This document shows, piece by piece, positions 26,917 through 35,019 of a stretch of DNA of 51,646 nucleotides. The notes beneath the pieces are model-generated. The model made no database searches. It was given only the letters and a program-made list of their open reading frames with translations, and was not told where the DNA came from. A program made the position numbers and the translations under genes. The DNA comes from Eubacteriales bacterium. GTDB taxonomy: Bacteria > Bacillota > Clostridia > Peptostreptococcales > Anaerovoracaceae. Position 1 is the first letter of the stretch. Each line of letters opens with the position of its first letter. Location of the stretch: the NCBI GenBank assembly GCA_029009055.1, contig JAQXJR010000034.1:1-51646 (forward strand), in the 5' to 3' direction.

Positions 26917-28119
26917 ATGACAGATTTAAGAGGATATCGGTCGCCAAGCCGCTATTTCCAGGGTCCGGGCGCCTTGGACCATTTATACGAATACACAGAG
27001 GATCTGGGGAACAACTACCTGCTGATCCTGAGTCCCGGTGGCATGAAGAGATATAAAGACCAGCTCGACCGGATAGAAGAAAACGCCGTAAAACAAGTAA
27101 CCAAGCCAACTCCAGGCGAAAACGCCGCTGGATCCACCACAACATCCGTAGCTGCCGAGAGTTCAGTGACCACAGACCGACCGACCTTCCACCGCGAGGC
27201 TTTCGGCGGCGAGTGCACCCGGGCTGAGATCTACCGACTGGTAAACGAATGCCGGCGACTGAAAATCGACGTTATCGTCGGGATAGGCGGCGGTAAAGTC
27301 CTGGACACCGCGAAAGCGACCGGCCACTACACGCATTTGCCGGTGGTAGTAGCTCCGACGAGCGCATCATCGGACGCCCCTTGCTCGGGCGCGGCCATAA
27401 TCTACCACGAGGACGGCACCCTCGAAGAGCGTAAGGTCCTGCGCCGCAACCCCGACACCGTCATAGTCGACACCGCCATTATAGCAAAGGCTCCTGCCCG
27501 GCTTTTCGCCGCTGGCTTGGGCGACGCTCTCGCGACTTACTACGAGATGCACGAATGCGAGTCCGCCGACACCGCGAACTTCTTCGGCCACAAAGTCACA
27601 CTGGCAGCTTCGGCGATTGCCCGCCAGTGCCGCGACACAGTCCTGGCTGAGGGGCGGCTCGCTTACCGGGCTGTCCGGGACGGACTTCTCACCCGCGCCG
27701 TGGAGGACGTCACAGAAGCTAACATTTTGCTGAGTGGCCTCGGCTTCGAGAGCGGCGGGACCTGCGCCGCCCACCCGATCCACTTCGGAATAACCGCTTT
27801 GCCGGCTTCTCACGCCTACATGCACGGGGAGAAGGTCGCGTTCGCCCTGATCGCCCAGCTGATCCTGAGCAATTACCCGGAGGCGGAGATCCGCGAGGTC
27901 ATGACCTTCCTGCACGATGTGGACCTGCCGATAACGCTGGCTGAGTTGGGCCTGCCTGACGCCTCGCCGGACGACATCCGGACCATAGCTGAGGTGGCTG
28001 ACGGCCTGCCATCGACGCACAGGATGGCGGTTCCGGTCGATGTTCCAGCCATAGAAAATGCCGTGCTCGCGGCTGATGCTCTGGGCCGTGACTACCTAGC
28101 AAAGCACTCTGCTCTTTAG
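26917..28119 (+). CDS. gldA: Glycerol dehydrogenase-type iron/zinc alcohol dehydrogenase
   Basis: A 400-residue NAD-dependent member of the GldA branch of the metal-dependent alcohol dehydrogenases, which oxidise glycerol to dihydroxyacetone. It has the NAD-binding VGIGGGKVLDTAKA, the VVAPTSASSDAPCSG segment whose Asp binds metal, GLGDALATYYE and the two metal His in HPIHFGITALPASHAYMHGEKVA. Compared with the usual protein, an extra Pro/Thr/Ser-rich stretch of about 25 residues sits near 62-86, before FGGECTRAEI. No glycerol uptake, kinase or dihydroxyacetone genes are adjacent, so substrate is by family only. ATG 26917 follows AGAAAGGAAG. No clear terminator follows. Confidence 0.92.
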   Translation: MTDLRGYRSPSRYFQGPGALDHLYEYTEDLGNNYLLILSPGGMKRYKDQLDRIEENAVKQVTKPTPGENAAGSTTTSVAAESSVTTDRPTFHREAFGGECTRAEIYRLVNECRRLKIDVIVGIGGGKVLDTAKATGHYTHLPVVVAPTSASSDAPCSGAAIIYHEDGTLEERKVLRRNPDTVIVDTAIIAKAPARLFAAGLGDALATYYEMHECESADTANFFGHKVTLAASAIARQCRDTVLAEGRLAYRAVRDGLLTRAVEDVTEANILLSGLGFESGGTCAAHPIHFGITALPASHAYMHGEKVAFALIAQLILSNYPEAEIREVMTFLHDVDLPITLAELGLPDASPDDIRTIAEVADGLPSTHRMAVPVDVPAIENAVLAADALGRDYLAKHSAL

Positions 28120-28777
28120 CTCCGGAGCGTTTGCGAGGCACGCCCAAAACCGTTGAATTGGCTGGGGAGCACCGCAAGGCTGCAGTTGCTACGGCGCGGC
28201 TAAGTTCAATGCTGGGCCGCCATGTTCGCTGCCAGTTATCATGATTGCATCAGCATTTAGAAAAATTTCGCGAAATCCACCGATATTTTCTTAATGTAAG
28301 AATTATATCTGATATCGAGCGGTTATTTTCTAAATCTCAAACGACTGAAGCGAGGTGTTAAATCCTGATTACATCATTCATGCGTTCAAAGTCTACATAA
28401 ATGCGGCATCACTGCATATAACCGAAGATACTTGTATAATCATGCAAATAATCACTCCTCTTTGTTTGCGTCATGATACATTTATGCATTTAACTTTAGT
28501 CAGTCTATTGCCTTCGCTCACCTGACGGCTCATATTTAGAATTATATTGCTCTAAAGCTCCAAGAATTCTAACATTAAGAATTTTTGGAGATATAAAGCC
28601 GATATTTTCTTAATAGCCCCTTAGATTGTATACAATCCAAGCAACGCTACAACAACTCAATTATTCCAAATAAGTAAAAAACTGCCCCACCAATACCCAA
28701 TATGGTTTGGTGAGGCAGTTTTCAAATGTTGGTTAAACTTAACGCGCTAGAAACCACCCAGAAATCTCAGGAGATTT
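28120..28777. other. AT-rich convergent spacer
   Basis: No gene is seen between gldA and the minus-strand surface protein. A 16-base direct repeat, CCGATATTTTCTTAAT, occurs near 28281 and 28599. A CTCCAA...TTGGAG hairpin lies near 28556-28591. The surface protein terminator is at 28676-28720. Confidence 0.4.
28676..28720 (-). terminator. Terminator of the Cna_B surface protein gene
   Basis: On the minus strand AACTGCCTCACCAA pairs with TTGGTGGGGCAGTT and runs into TTTTTT. It lies about 60 bases beyond the stop. Confidence 0.88.
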
Positions 28778-30859
28778 CTATTTATCCCTCTTCCTCCTCA
28801 TAACCGAAAGTAGGATACAAGCAGCTGCCGCAGTTACCAGCAGCGTCGCGTATTCATAAATACTTGATTCGTCTCCGGTTTTCACAACTTCCTTCTTTTT
28901 CTTAGTATGGTTGTCGATATCTTTCTTATTTTTCTTATGACCATTATGGTTTTCAGTTTTATAAGTATTGATCAGATTATATCCCTGGACTTCTGTAGTG
29001 TAGCCTGGAACAGCCTCTTCCTCGACAGTGTAATTTATTTCTTTACCATTCTCATATTTATCGAGGCCTGTGAATGAGTATTTCCAATCATCGTCGGCCG
29101 TGACCTTCTTAGAGACGACGACCTTACCGTCTTTCATGAGGTTCACGGTGATAGATGACGGCCGCTTTCCGTCCTGGTCGTCATTATCTTTCCAGGTCTT
29201 TGTGCCGCTGACAGAAGTCTTCTCAACTTCGTGAGTATTAATCAAATCATTTCCTTTTACTTCTGTTGTGTAACCCTCCACCGGTTCCTCTTCGATCTTA
29301 TACTCTATTTCTTTACCATTCTCGTATTTATCGAGGTCTGTGAATGAGTATTTCCAATCATCGTCGGCCGTAACTTTCTTCGAGTTGACGACCTTACCGT
29401 CCTTCATAAGGTTTACGGTAATGGATGTCGGGCGCTTTCCGTCCTGGTCGTCGTTATCTTCCCAGGTCTTAGCGCCGCTGACGGAAGTCTTCTCAGAGAG
29501 TTTCTTCTTCGTCTCGACTTTGCTGCCATTAACGACGTTTACTACGGTGTAGCCCTCAGGCACGCGGCTGAAATCAACTGTAAAGGAAACGTCGGCAGAG
29601 ATATTCGCCGCTATTTTCTTAGAATTGGTCACAGAAACAGACCAGGTCCCGTCCGCGTCCTTAACTGGGGTCAGAGTGAAATAGCCGTCAGTATATGAGC
29701 CATCCTGATTCTTCACGCCGTCGCAAGACATGAAGTCGACGTGGCTGTCCAACTTATCCGTGAAATTTATGGTGCCGGGCTCGAAAGCCTGGTCATTCCA
29801 GAAGTGGAACGTGTATGTCACAGCCTGATCGGCAGGGTCGGATGAGATCTCAGTCTTATCGACGGTCTTAACGCCGTTCGCCGCGGAGTAGCTGGAGCCC
29901 TGAGCAGTGAAATCGCTGACCTCATAGCCTTTAGTCCCATCCTCGCGGGTATAGGAAACGGAAGACTTATTCACGATAGGGAAGCCGGAATTCTTCTGGA
30001 TCTTCACCTTATATGAAATAGTGACCTTATCAGTCAGGCGTCCGTTAATATGGAAAGTTAGCTTCTGACCGGAGCTCTCGAACGTGTAATCCGTGCCCTC
30101 CTTAAGCTTAGTCCCCGAGCCGGTCACAGCGTCCACTATCTCCTCGAACTCCATGCCGTCAGGTAAAGTATCATTAACTACGACATCATGTATGTCGGCC
30201 TCACGCTCGTTTATCAGCAGGCGGAATATCGGCTCCACATCCTGAGAGCAGTCGTAGACACCTATCTGGTGGAAACTGCCCGGATCCGAGTAATCGTAAC
30301 CCTTCCAGCTTATGACATCATTACCGTTAGCGTCTTTACGGATGCCGTAGTCGAATGTCCCTGTGCCGCCTCCCGATGTCTGGCCCTGGACCGTGAACGT
30401 CTTCGAAGCCGATCCGACCTTAACGGTCCCGGTCTTAGTTTCTGTAGACGAGTTCTCTGCCGTGAATGACATCTGGAAGGAACCGCTGATCGCCGAAGCC
30501 GCGTCCTTACCGAAATACAGGCGGTACAAGCCTCCCCCCATGTTCTCGGTCCTGCTGAAGTGCTGGGTGCTGACGGAGAACTTCACCTTAGAAGCCAGAT
30601 CCTCAGGCACCTGAACTTCTATGTAGTCGCCCTCTTTTATCTTATTTTGATCGATTGTATAAGCTGCCTTAAAAATCGCGGCCTGCCTGGAGACGTAGTC
30701 GTAGCTGTCAGACGTTATCTCTACGTGGAAATACTGGCTGGCGTCGCTCCCACCGGCTTCAGACGTCTCAGCGAACGAGGCGCCCATAGACGGAGGGAGG
30801 CACATTATCACAGCCGTGATGACCGCCACTACCACGGCCGCTGCCCTTCTTACAAACAT
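28778..30859 (-). CDS. Sortase-type surface protein with two Cna_B repeats
   Basis: A 693-residue cell-wall protein. ATG 30859 (MFVRRAAAVVVAV) follows AAAGGAG; the longer frame lacks a site. The order is: signal peptide ending near FAETSEA; adhesin-like beta domains with DUF11/backbone-type segments (about 30-460); two nearly identical Cna_B domains of about 83 residues, each with KTW near the start, an acidic E in the (I/V)EEE strand and an Asn in LINT, the usual trio for an internal isopeptide bond; and a Lys-rich spacer. The end is VVKTGDESS, a hydrophobic helix and RRKRDK. The sorting motif lacks the usual Pro (VVKTG instead of LPxTG). No sortase gene is in the window. Likely adhesin or pilus-like anchor. 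Confidence 0.88.
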   Translation of the reverse strand: MFVRRAAAVVVAVITAVIMCLPPSMGASFAETSEAGGSDASQYFHVEITSDSYDYVSRQAAIFKAAYTIDQNKIKEGDYIEVQVPEDLASKVKFSVSTQHFSRTENMGGGLYRLYFGKDAASAISGSFQMSFTAENSSTETKTGTVKVGSASKTFTVQGQTSGGGTGTFDYGIRKDANGNDVISWKGYDYSDPGSFHQIGVYDCSQDVEPIFRLLINEREADIHDVVVNDTLPDGMEFEEIVDAVTGSGTKLKEGTDYTFESSGQKLTFHINGRLTDKVTISYKVKIQKNSGFPIVNKSSVSYTREDGTKGYEVSDFTAQGSSYSAANGVKTVDKTEISSDPADQAVTYTFHFWNDQAFEPGTINFTDKLDSHVDFMSCDGVKNQDGSYTDGYFTLTPVKDADGTWSVSVTNSKKIAANISADVSFTVDFSRVPEGYTVVNVVNGSKVETKKKLSEKTSVSGAKTWEDNDDQDGKRPTSITVNLMKDGKVVNSKKVTADDDWKYSFTDLDKYENGKEIEYKIEEEPVEGYTTEVKGNDLINTHEVEKTSVSGTKTWKDNDDQDGKRPSSITVNLMKDGKVVVSKKVTADDDWKYSFTGLDKYENGKEINYTVEEEAVPGYTTEVQGYNLINTYKTENHNGHKKNKKDIDNHTKKKKEVVKTGDESSIYEYATLLVTAAAACILLSVMRRKRDK

Positions 30860-30980
30860 AATAAAACTCCTTTCCCATTCAGAAATCCCAGTTAGTTCGA
30901 ATGTACCACACACTCATTTAACGTTCAATTTCCAATTGGTACTCGGGGTTTTTAACTTTGCGCGCGATTATTTCTTACAC

Positions 30981-31553
30981 TCAGCTTTCCCTGTAAAGTT
31001 CCTTAAGCTTCCTCTCTGAATCCTCTATGGACCCGCCCATCATGACCTCACACCTGGACACTATGTACTCAGGGCTTTCATGGATCTCACCGGCTATGTA
31101 CCGAGTCACGATACTGAAGAATACGCTCATGTAGAAGTCCTGCATGAACTTCTTATCGTGAGGGAGAAGAGGGGTCTCTGTATCTGACGTAACGTCTTCT
31201 ATAGCCTGCCCGATAAGCCGATTCCCGAAATCCCAGATTTCCTCTTTCAGCTCATCTCTATAGGAAGAATCGTACACATTTCTGATTATCCCCCTGTTCC
31301 TCTCACAAAACTTCATTATATTCATAAAGCCACAAGTCCATGTTTTATATGTCCTGTTACCGTCCATCTCCTCAGTGACACCTAAGTATAGCCAGCTCCT
31401 GAAAGCGTCCATGAGAGAGTCGTAGTGGTAGTAAAGGCTCTGCCTGCTTACGCCGCAATAGCCGCAGACCATAGAGACCGTTATCCTGTCCATGTTCTCC
31501 GTCTCGAGGAAGTGGATCAGAGCGTTTTCAATATATGTTTCCGGTTTCTTCAT
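30981..31553 (-). CDS. TetR-family transcriptional regulator
   Basis: A 190-residue TetR/AcrR regulator. ATG 31553 (MKKPETYIENALIHFLETENMDRITVSMVCGYCGVSRQSLYYHYDSLMDAF) lies after GGGAGG; the longer frame from 31643 has no site. Residues 1-55 form the helix-turn-helix with the family's SRQSLYYHY turn. The rest is the helical ligand domain, similar to DhaS/TetR_C_8-type proteins. It lies 120 bases upstream of the Cna_B protein on the same strand, and could control it or the divergent c-di-GMP-regulated gene. The ligand is unknown. Confidence 0.87.
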   Translation of the reverse strand: MKKPETYIENALIHFLETENMDRITVSMVCGYCGVSRQSLYYHYDSLMDAFRSWLYLGVTEEMDGNRTYKTWTCGFMNIMKFCERNRGIIRNVYDSSYRDELKEEIWDFGNRLIGQAIEDVTSDTETPLLPHDKKFMQDFYMSVFFSIVTRYIAGEIHESPEYIVSRCEVMMGGSIEDSERKLKELYRES

Positions 31554-31828
31554 GCCGCGCCTCCCTTCTAAACCAACTACTTCTATATAAATTATACACC
31601 GCCCCAGACCCGCTAACCACAGCCGATTTACGCCCACCCTCACCTTCCGGATAGCCTGAAATTTCCTTTTTCAGCAAAGAAAACCCGCGGATATCGCCAT
31701 TTCCATGAAAAACTTAAGTAAGCTGGAAGCAAAAAAACAATTTACCCTTGCTCGGGGGCATTGGAATGGCGAGGGCGCAGCATTGCGATATCGTCTACAT
31801 AATTTATCAATAAACATTTTAAAAAGCC

Positions 31829-31857
31829 TTGAAATCCCCTAACTCTGAGTATATATT
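31829..31857 (+). promoter_or_regulatory. Sigma-A-type promoter for the riboswitch leader
   Basis: TTGAAA (31829-31834), a 17-base spacer and TATATT (31852-31857) lie about 20-25 bases upstream of the first aptamer. This is the only good promoter before the leader. Confidence 0.7.
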
Positions 31858-31879
31858 AGAGGTACGAAAGGATGACAAT

Positions 31880-31957
31880 TAAAAGGCAAAACCGCCGAAA
31901 GGCGGCGACGCAAAGCTAAGAGGGCCTTACCCTGACGGGTTGGCAGCGAGTTGCATT
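31880..31957 (+). promoter_or_regulatory. Cyclic-di-GMP-I riboswitch, first aptamer
   Basis: It shows the GEMM-I core: GGCAAA, a stem capped by a GAAA tetraloop (GCCGAAAGGC), GACGCAAAGCTA, GGGCCTTACC, and the second stem ending GGTTGGCAGCGAGTTGC. The closing strand TTGCATT can instead pair with AATGCA at 31971-31976, next to the terminator. Confidence 0.93.
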
Positions 31958-31977
31958 AACATTTCCAGTGAATGCAG

Positions 31978-32006
31978 CGGCTCGAATCTATTTCGGAGCC
32001 GTTTTT
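31978..32006 (+). terminator. Terminator of the first c-di-GMP riboswitch
   Basis: CGGCTC (31978-31983) pairs with GAGCCG (31996-32001), followed by TTTTT. It begins where the alternative GTTGCATT/AATGCAGC hairpin ends, as expected of a ligand-controlled terminator. Confidence 0.85.
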
Positions 32007-32033
32007 AATTGAAAATCCTAGGTATTTAATTTA

Positions 32034-32108
32034 ATAGCAAAACGGTCGAAAGACCGCGACGCAAAGCTACAGGGTCTTCCTCGTAAGAGATGACAGCCAG
32101 ATGCATTA
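32034..32108 (+). promoter_or_regulatory. Cyclic-di-GMP-I riboswitch, second aptamer
   Basis: A second GEMM-I core follows the first: AGCAAAACGG, GTCGAAAGAC tetraloop stem, GCGACGCAAAGCTACAGGG, and the closing GACAGCCAGATGCATTA. The 3' strand (ATGCA) can pair with TGCAT inside the 5' arm of the next terminator, which suggests c-di-GMP binding favours termination (inference). Confidence 0.92.
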
Positions 32109-32138
32109 ATAGCCGAAGGTCTATGATCGCTAGGGAAG

Positions 32139-32169
32139 CAGCTTTGCATAAGGCAATAGCTGTTTTTTT
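32139..32169 (+). terminator. Terminator of the second c-di-GMP riboswitch
   Basis: CAGCT-TTGC pairs with GCAA-T-AGCTG and is followed by seven T residues. The coding sequence starts 64 bases later. Confidence 0.88.
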
Positions 32170-32232
32170 ATTAGATCAGCCGGGGGCATCAACTAGGACC
32201 TAGCTTTGCATCCCAATCAGAGGTGATTAAGG

Positions 32233-33093
32233 ATGAAAGCAACATTTAGAAAAACATTGAAAGCCGCGGGGGCAGCCGTAACAGCGTTCGCGCTGGCAGC
32301 GGGCTTCACCGGAGCATCCGCGAAAGCGGCTTCTAAACCTACATTCACGAATTATAAGGACGCCCGCAGCTATGTCTACGAGAACGTGATGGCTATGGAT
32401 AAGAGCATAGACTACACACTGGTGCTCGGCAGCATAAGCGGGCTGAAGTCCTTCTCCAACAACTCAGTTTCCAGCCTGTCCAATCTGGACGACGGCCACA
32501 CCGTCAAGGGCGACTTCGCCGAGCATAACAATTATAAGGGCGACAGCTTCTCCTACACTTATATCCATAAGAAGGGTAAGTATTACGTAACGGTTAAGGA
32601 TAAGGTTTCCTACAGACTGTCCTCCTCCCAGAATAAGGCTTATAAGAAGAAACTTAAGAAGACCCTGAAGAGCCTGAAACTTAAGGGTTCCAATACCGCT
32701 AAGGTCAAGAAGATCTATAAGTACATCACTAAGAACGTTAAGTACGATAATAATTATAAGAAGTCCGGGAGCACGACATACACAGCGTACGGAGCTCTGA
32801 ATAAGAAGAAGGCAGTTTGCAACGGCTATGCCACATTATTCTATGACATGTGCCGCGAGGCCGGGATCCCTAGCAGGGTCATCGTCGGTAAGACGAGCGG
32901 CGGCCTCCACGCCTGGAACATCGTAAAGCTGGACGGTAAGTGGTATAACTGCGACGCCACTTGGGACGCCGGCTCTAAGAAGTTCCACTACTTCCTGAAA
33001 TGCAATAAGGATTTTAAGGACCATAAGAGGGACGCTAAGTACGCGACTAAGAGCTTCTCTAAGTCCTACCCGATGGCTTCGAAATCTAAATAG
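32233..33093 (+). CDS. Secreted transglutaminase-like protein under c-di-GMP control
   Basis: A 286-residue secreted protein. A signal peptide (1-33) leads to a Lys/Ser/Tyr-rich region and a transglutaminase-like domain of the bacterial TG_core type: C196 in KAVCNGYATLFYDMCREAGI, H226 in GGLHAWNIV and D241 in WYNCDATWD. In bacteria such domains are proteases or amide-bond-processing enzymes at the cell surface. The protein is very basic and probably stays on the wall. It is preceded by two tandem c-di-GMP-I riboswitches, each with a terminator, so it should be tied to the sessile/motile switch. GAGGTG lies upstream of the ATG. A terminator follows. Confidence 0.9.
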   Translation: MKATFRKTLKAAGAAVTAFALAAGFTGASAKAASKPTFTNYKDARSYVYENVMAMDKSIDYTLVLGSISGLKSFSNNSVSSLSNLDDGHTVKGDFAEHNNYKGDSFSYTYIHKKGKYYVTVKDKVSYRLSSSQNKAYKKKLKKTLKSLKLKGSNTAKVKKIYKYITKNVKYDNNYKKSGSTTYTAYGALNKKKAVCNGYATLFYDMCREAGIPSRVIVGKTSGGLHAWNIVKLDGKWYNCDATWDAGSKKFHYFLKCNKDFKDHKRDAKYATKSFSKSYPMASKSK

Positions 33094-33110
33094 CCCGAGC
33101 AAAGCTAGGG

Positions 33111-33139
33111 GCAGCGCCATTTGCGGCGCTGCTCTTTTT
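33111..33139 (+). terminator. Terminator of the transglutaminase-like gene
   Basis: GCAGCGCC pairs with GGCGCTGC, followed by TCTTTTTC. An AGCAAAGC octamer (33098-33105) lies between the stop codon and the stem. Confidence 0.88.
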
Positions 33140-33287
33140 CTATGCCTCCAGCCGATGCGAGCCCATGCCCTCCGGGCAGGTAATGCAGGGCCTCTGGCTA
33201 TCCGGGGTTCGTGCCTGCTGGGCTCACCCAACCTAACGGCTTCGCTCCGTCCTCGGGGCACCAGATCGTCACTCGCAAAGAACAGGG

Positions 33288-33581
33288 CCCATGGAAAACT
33301 CGCGTTTCCAACGCTCGAACAGCTCCACGGGTTTTTGTTTCTATTATATTGTTCTGTATAGTCCTAGATTTATTGAAATCAGGCCTAGTCGAAACTTAGT
33401 GTAAAAAGTGACTTACTTCCGAATAGAGTCAAACACGCCAGATTTAGATGGTGCCTACGGAGGCGCGCGCTGAGGGTGACAAGACGGCCGCGATGTAATA
33501 AAATAAGCTCTGAAAAAGCAATTCGCGGGAAAGATCGCTGCAGGCGGTAACCAAGCGCGCCGCATGCGAGTTTTCCATGGG
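33288..33581. repeat. 16-bp inverted repeat pair flanking about 260 bp
   Basis: CCCATGGAAAACTCGC (33288-33303) and its exact complement (33566-33581) face each other across an AT-rich stretch without a convincing gene. No target-site duplication is seen at the edges. It could be a small transposable remnant or a long-range hairpin upstream of the transporter gene. Confidence 0.55.
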
Positions 33582-33667
33582 TCCAAGACTTTATGTGTGA
33601 GCGCGCTGACTGCCCGCGCCGAGGACTTAGCGCCGCTGCCAAGACGCGGCATATTTAGGAGGATTTT

Positions 33668-34924
33668 GTGAAAACTTTCGTCATAATAACTGTAATAGCC
33701 TTATTCGCGGCGGCTATAGGACTGCCGCGCGTTAAGCAGTACTTCAGCCTGGGCCTCGCCGCCGTATACGTAGCGCTGGGCGTAACACCGCTTAAGACTT
33801 TGCCGACGGTGATAGACTGGAACGTCCTCATGATGATCTCCGGGACCATGGTCCTGGTCTACTTCTTCATAGAATCCCAGGTGCCGAACCTCATGGCCGA
33901 GAAGCTGCTCGACGCCTCGCCGAACGTGTGCGCCCTCATAGTGCTCATGTCAGTCTTCTCCGGCTTCGTGTCGGCCTTCATAGATAACACATCCACGGTC
34001 ATCATGCTGGTCCCGGTAGCCCTCGCCGTATGCCAGAAACTCGAGATCTCGCCTATTCCAATGGTAATATCCATTTCCGTCGCCTCCAACCTCGAAGGCG
34101 CCGCGACCCTGGTCGGCGATACCACATCCATCATGCTGGGCGCCCACATGAACATGTCTTTCATGGACTTCATAGTTTACAAGGGTAAGCCGAGCCTGTT
34201 CTTCGCTGTCCAGCTGGGTCTCCTGGCTTCGGTGGTCGTCATGCTCATAATTTTCCGCCGCGAGAAAGCGACGGTCGAAAGCCAGGGCGCTTCCCCTATA
34301 AAATCCATAGTGCCGAGCATCCTCACTCTGGGTATGATCGCCAGCCTCATCATCGCGTCGTTCATAGAGCACGGCCCGTACACGAACGGCATAATCTGCG
34401 TGATTTTCGCCATTATAGCCATCATCCACGGCTCCATCAGCGACCGCGACATCAGCGAAGTGAAGAAATCATTCCTCAGCATAGATTTCCAGACGATATT
34501 CTTCCTGACCGGCCTCTTCGTGGTCATCGAGGGCATGAAAAACGTCGGCCTCATAGACATGCTGGCTGCCCTGATCGTGAAAGCGGGCGGGTCCGGCGGC
34601 CTGAGGCTCTACGTCGTAGTCGTGCTTTTCTCCATAGCGATCTCGGCCTTCGTGGATAACATCCCATACGTAGCGACCATGCTGCCTGTCATCGGAGCTC
34701 TCCCGACCGAGAACCAGACCGTGATCTACTTCGGCCTGATCATGGGCGCGACCCTGGGCGGGAACCTGACGCCGATCGGCGCTTCAGCGAATGTGGCCGC
34801 GACGGGTCTCTTAGCAAAGAATGGCTGGTATTCTACCTTCTCGGATTTCGTGAAGATCGGCGTGCCATACACACTGGCTGCCGCGGCTGCCGGAGCTATC
34901 TTCGTCTGGCTCGTCTGGGCGTAA
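33668..34924 (+). CDS. ArsB/NhaD/CitM-superfamily membrane transporter
   Basis: A 418-residue ion-transporter-superfamily protein with about eleven hydrophobic segments. It starts at GTG 33668 behind a perfect AGGAGG. Two related halves are seen: FVSAFIDNTSTVIMLVPVAL...SNLEGAATLVGDTTSIMLG in the first and SAFVDNIPYVATMLPVIGAL...GNLTPIGASANVAATG in the second. These are the paired transport-site motifs of the ArsB/P/NhaD/CitMHS group. Substrate could be arsenite, Na+/H+ or a carboxylate; no ars genes are near, so arsenite export is not favoured. Single gene. Confidence 0.87.
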   Translation: MKTFVIITVIALFAAAIGLPRVKQYFSLGLAAVYVALGVTPLKTLPTVIDWNVLMMISGTMVLVYFFIESQVPNLMAEKLLDASPNVCALIVLMSVFSGFVSAFIDNTSTVIMLVPVALAVCQKLEISPIPMVISISVASNLEGAATLVGDTTSIMLGAHMNMSFMDFIVYKGKPSLFFAVQLGLLASVVVMLIIFRREKATVESQGASPIKSIVPSILTLGMIASLIIASFIEHGPYTNGIICVIFAIIAIIHGSISDRDISEVKKSFLSIDFQTIFFLTGLFVVIEGMKNVGLIDMLAALIVKAGGSGGLRLYVVVVLFSIAISAFVDNIPYVATMLPVIGALPTENQTVIYFGLIMGATLGGNLTPIGASANVAATGLLAKNGWYSTFSDFVKIGVPYTLAAAAAGAIFVWLVWA

Positions 34925-35019
34925 GCCTTCCCGCGCGCATTTAATTTGCAAAGCTTGATCGGGGAATTTCAGCTCTGCTACATCTAAATTGACATTTGAT
35001 TTTTAGTTAGGAGTTAAAC

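Noticed and set aside
28120..28777. Riboswitch or small RNA in the AT-rich spacer after gldA
   Set aside because: Hairpins are weak and no known aptamer core is present; only the surface-gene terminator is convincing.
30188..30895. Plus-strand frames opposite the Cna_B surface gene
   Set aside because: They are antisense shadows of a gene with clear domains and have no ribosome sites.
33668..34924. Arsenite efflux pump ArsB
   Set aside because: The superfamily motifs are shared by many anion and Na+ transporters and no arsR, arsC or arsA gene is adjacent.
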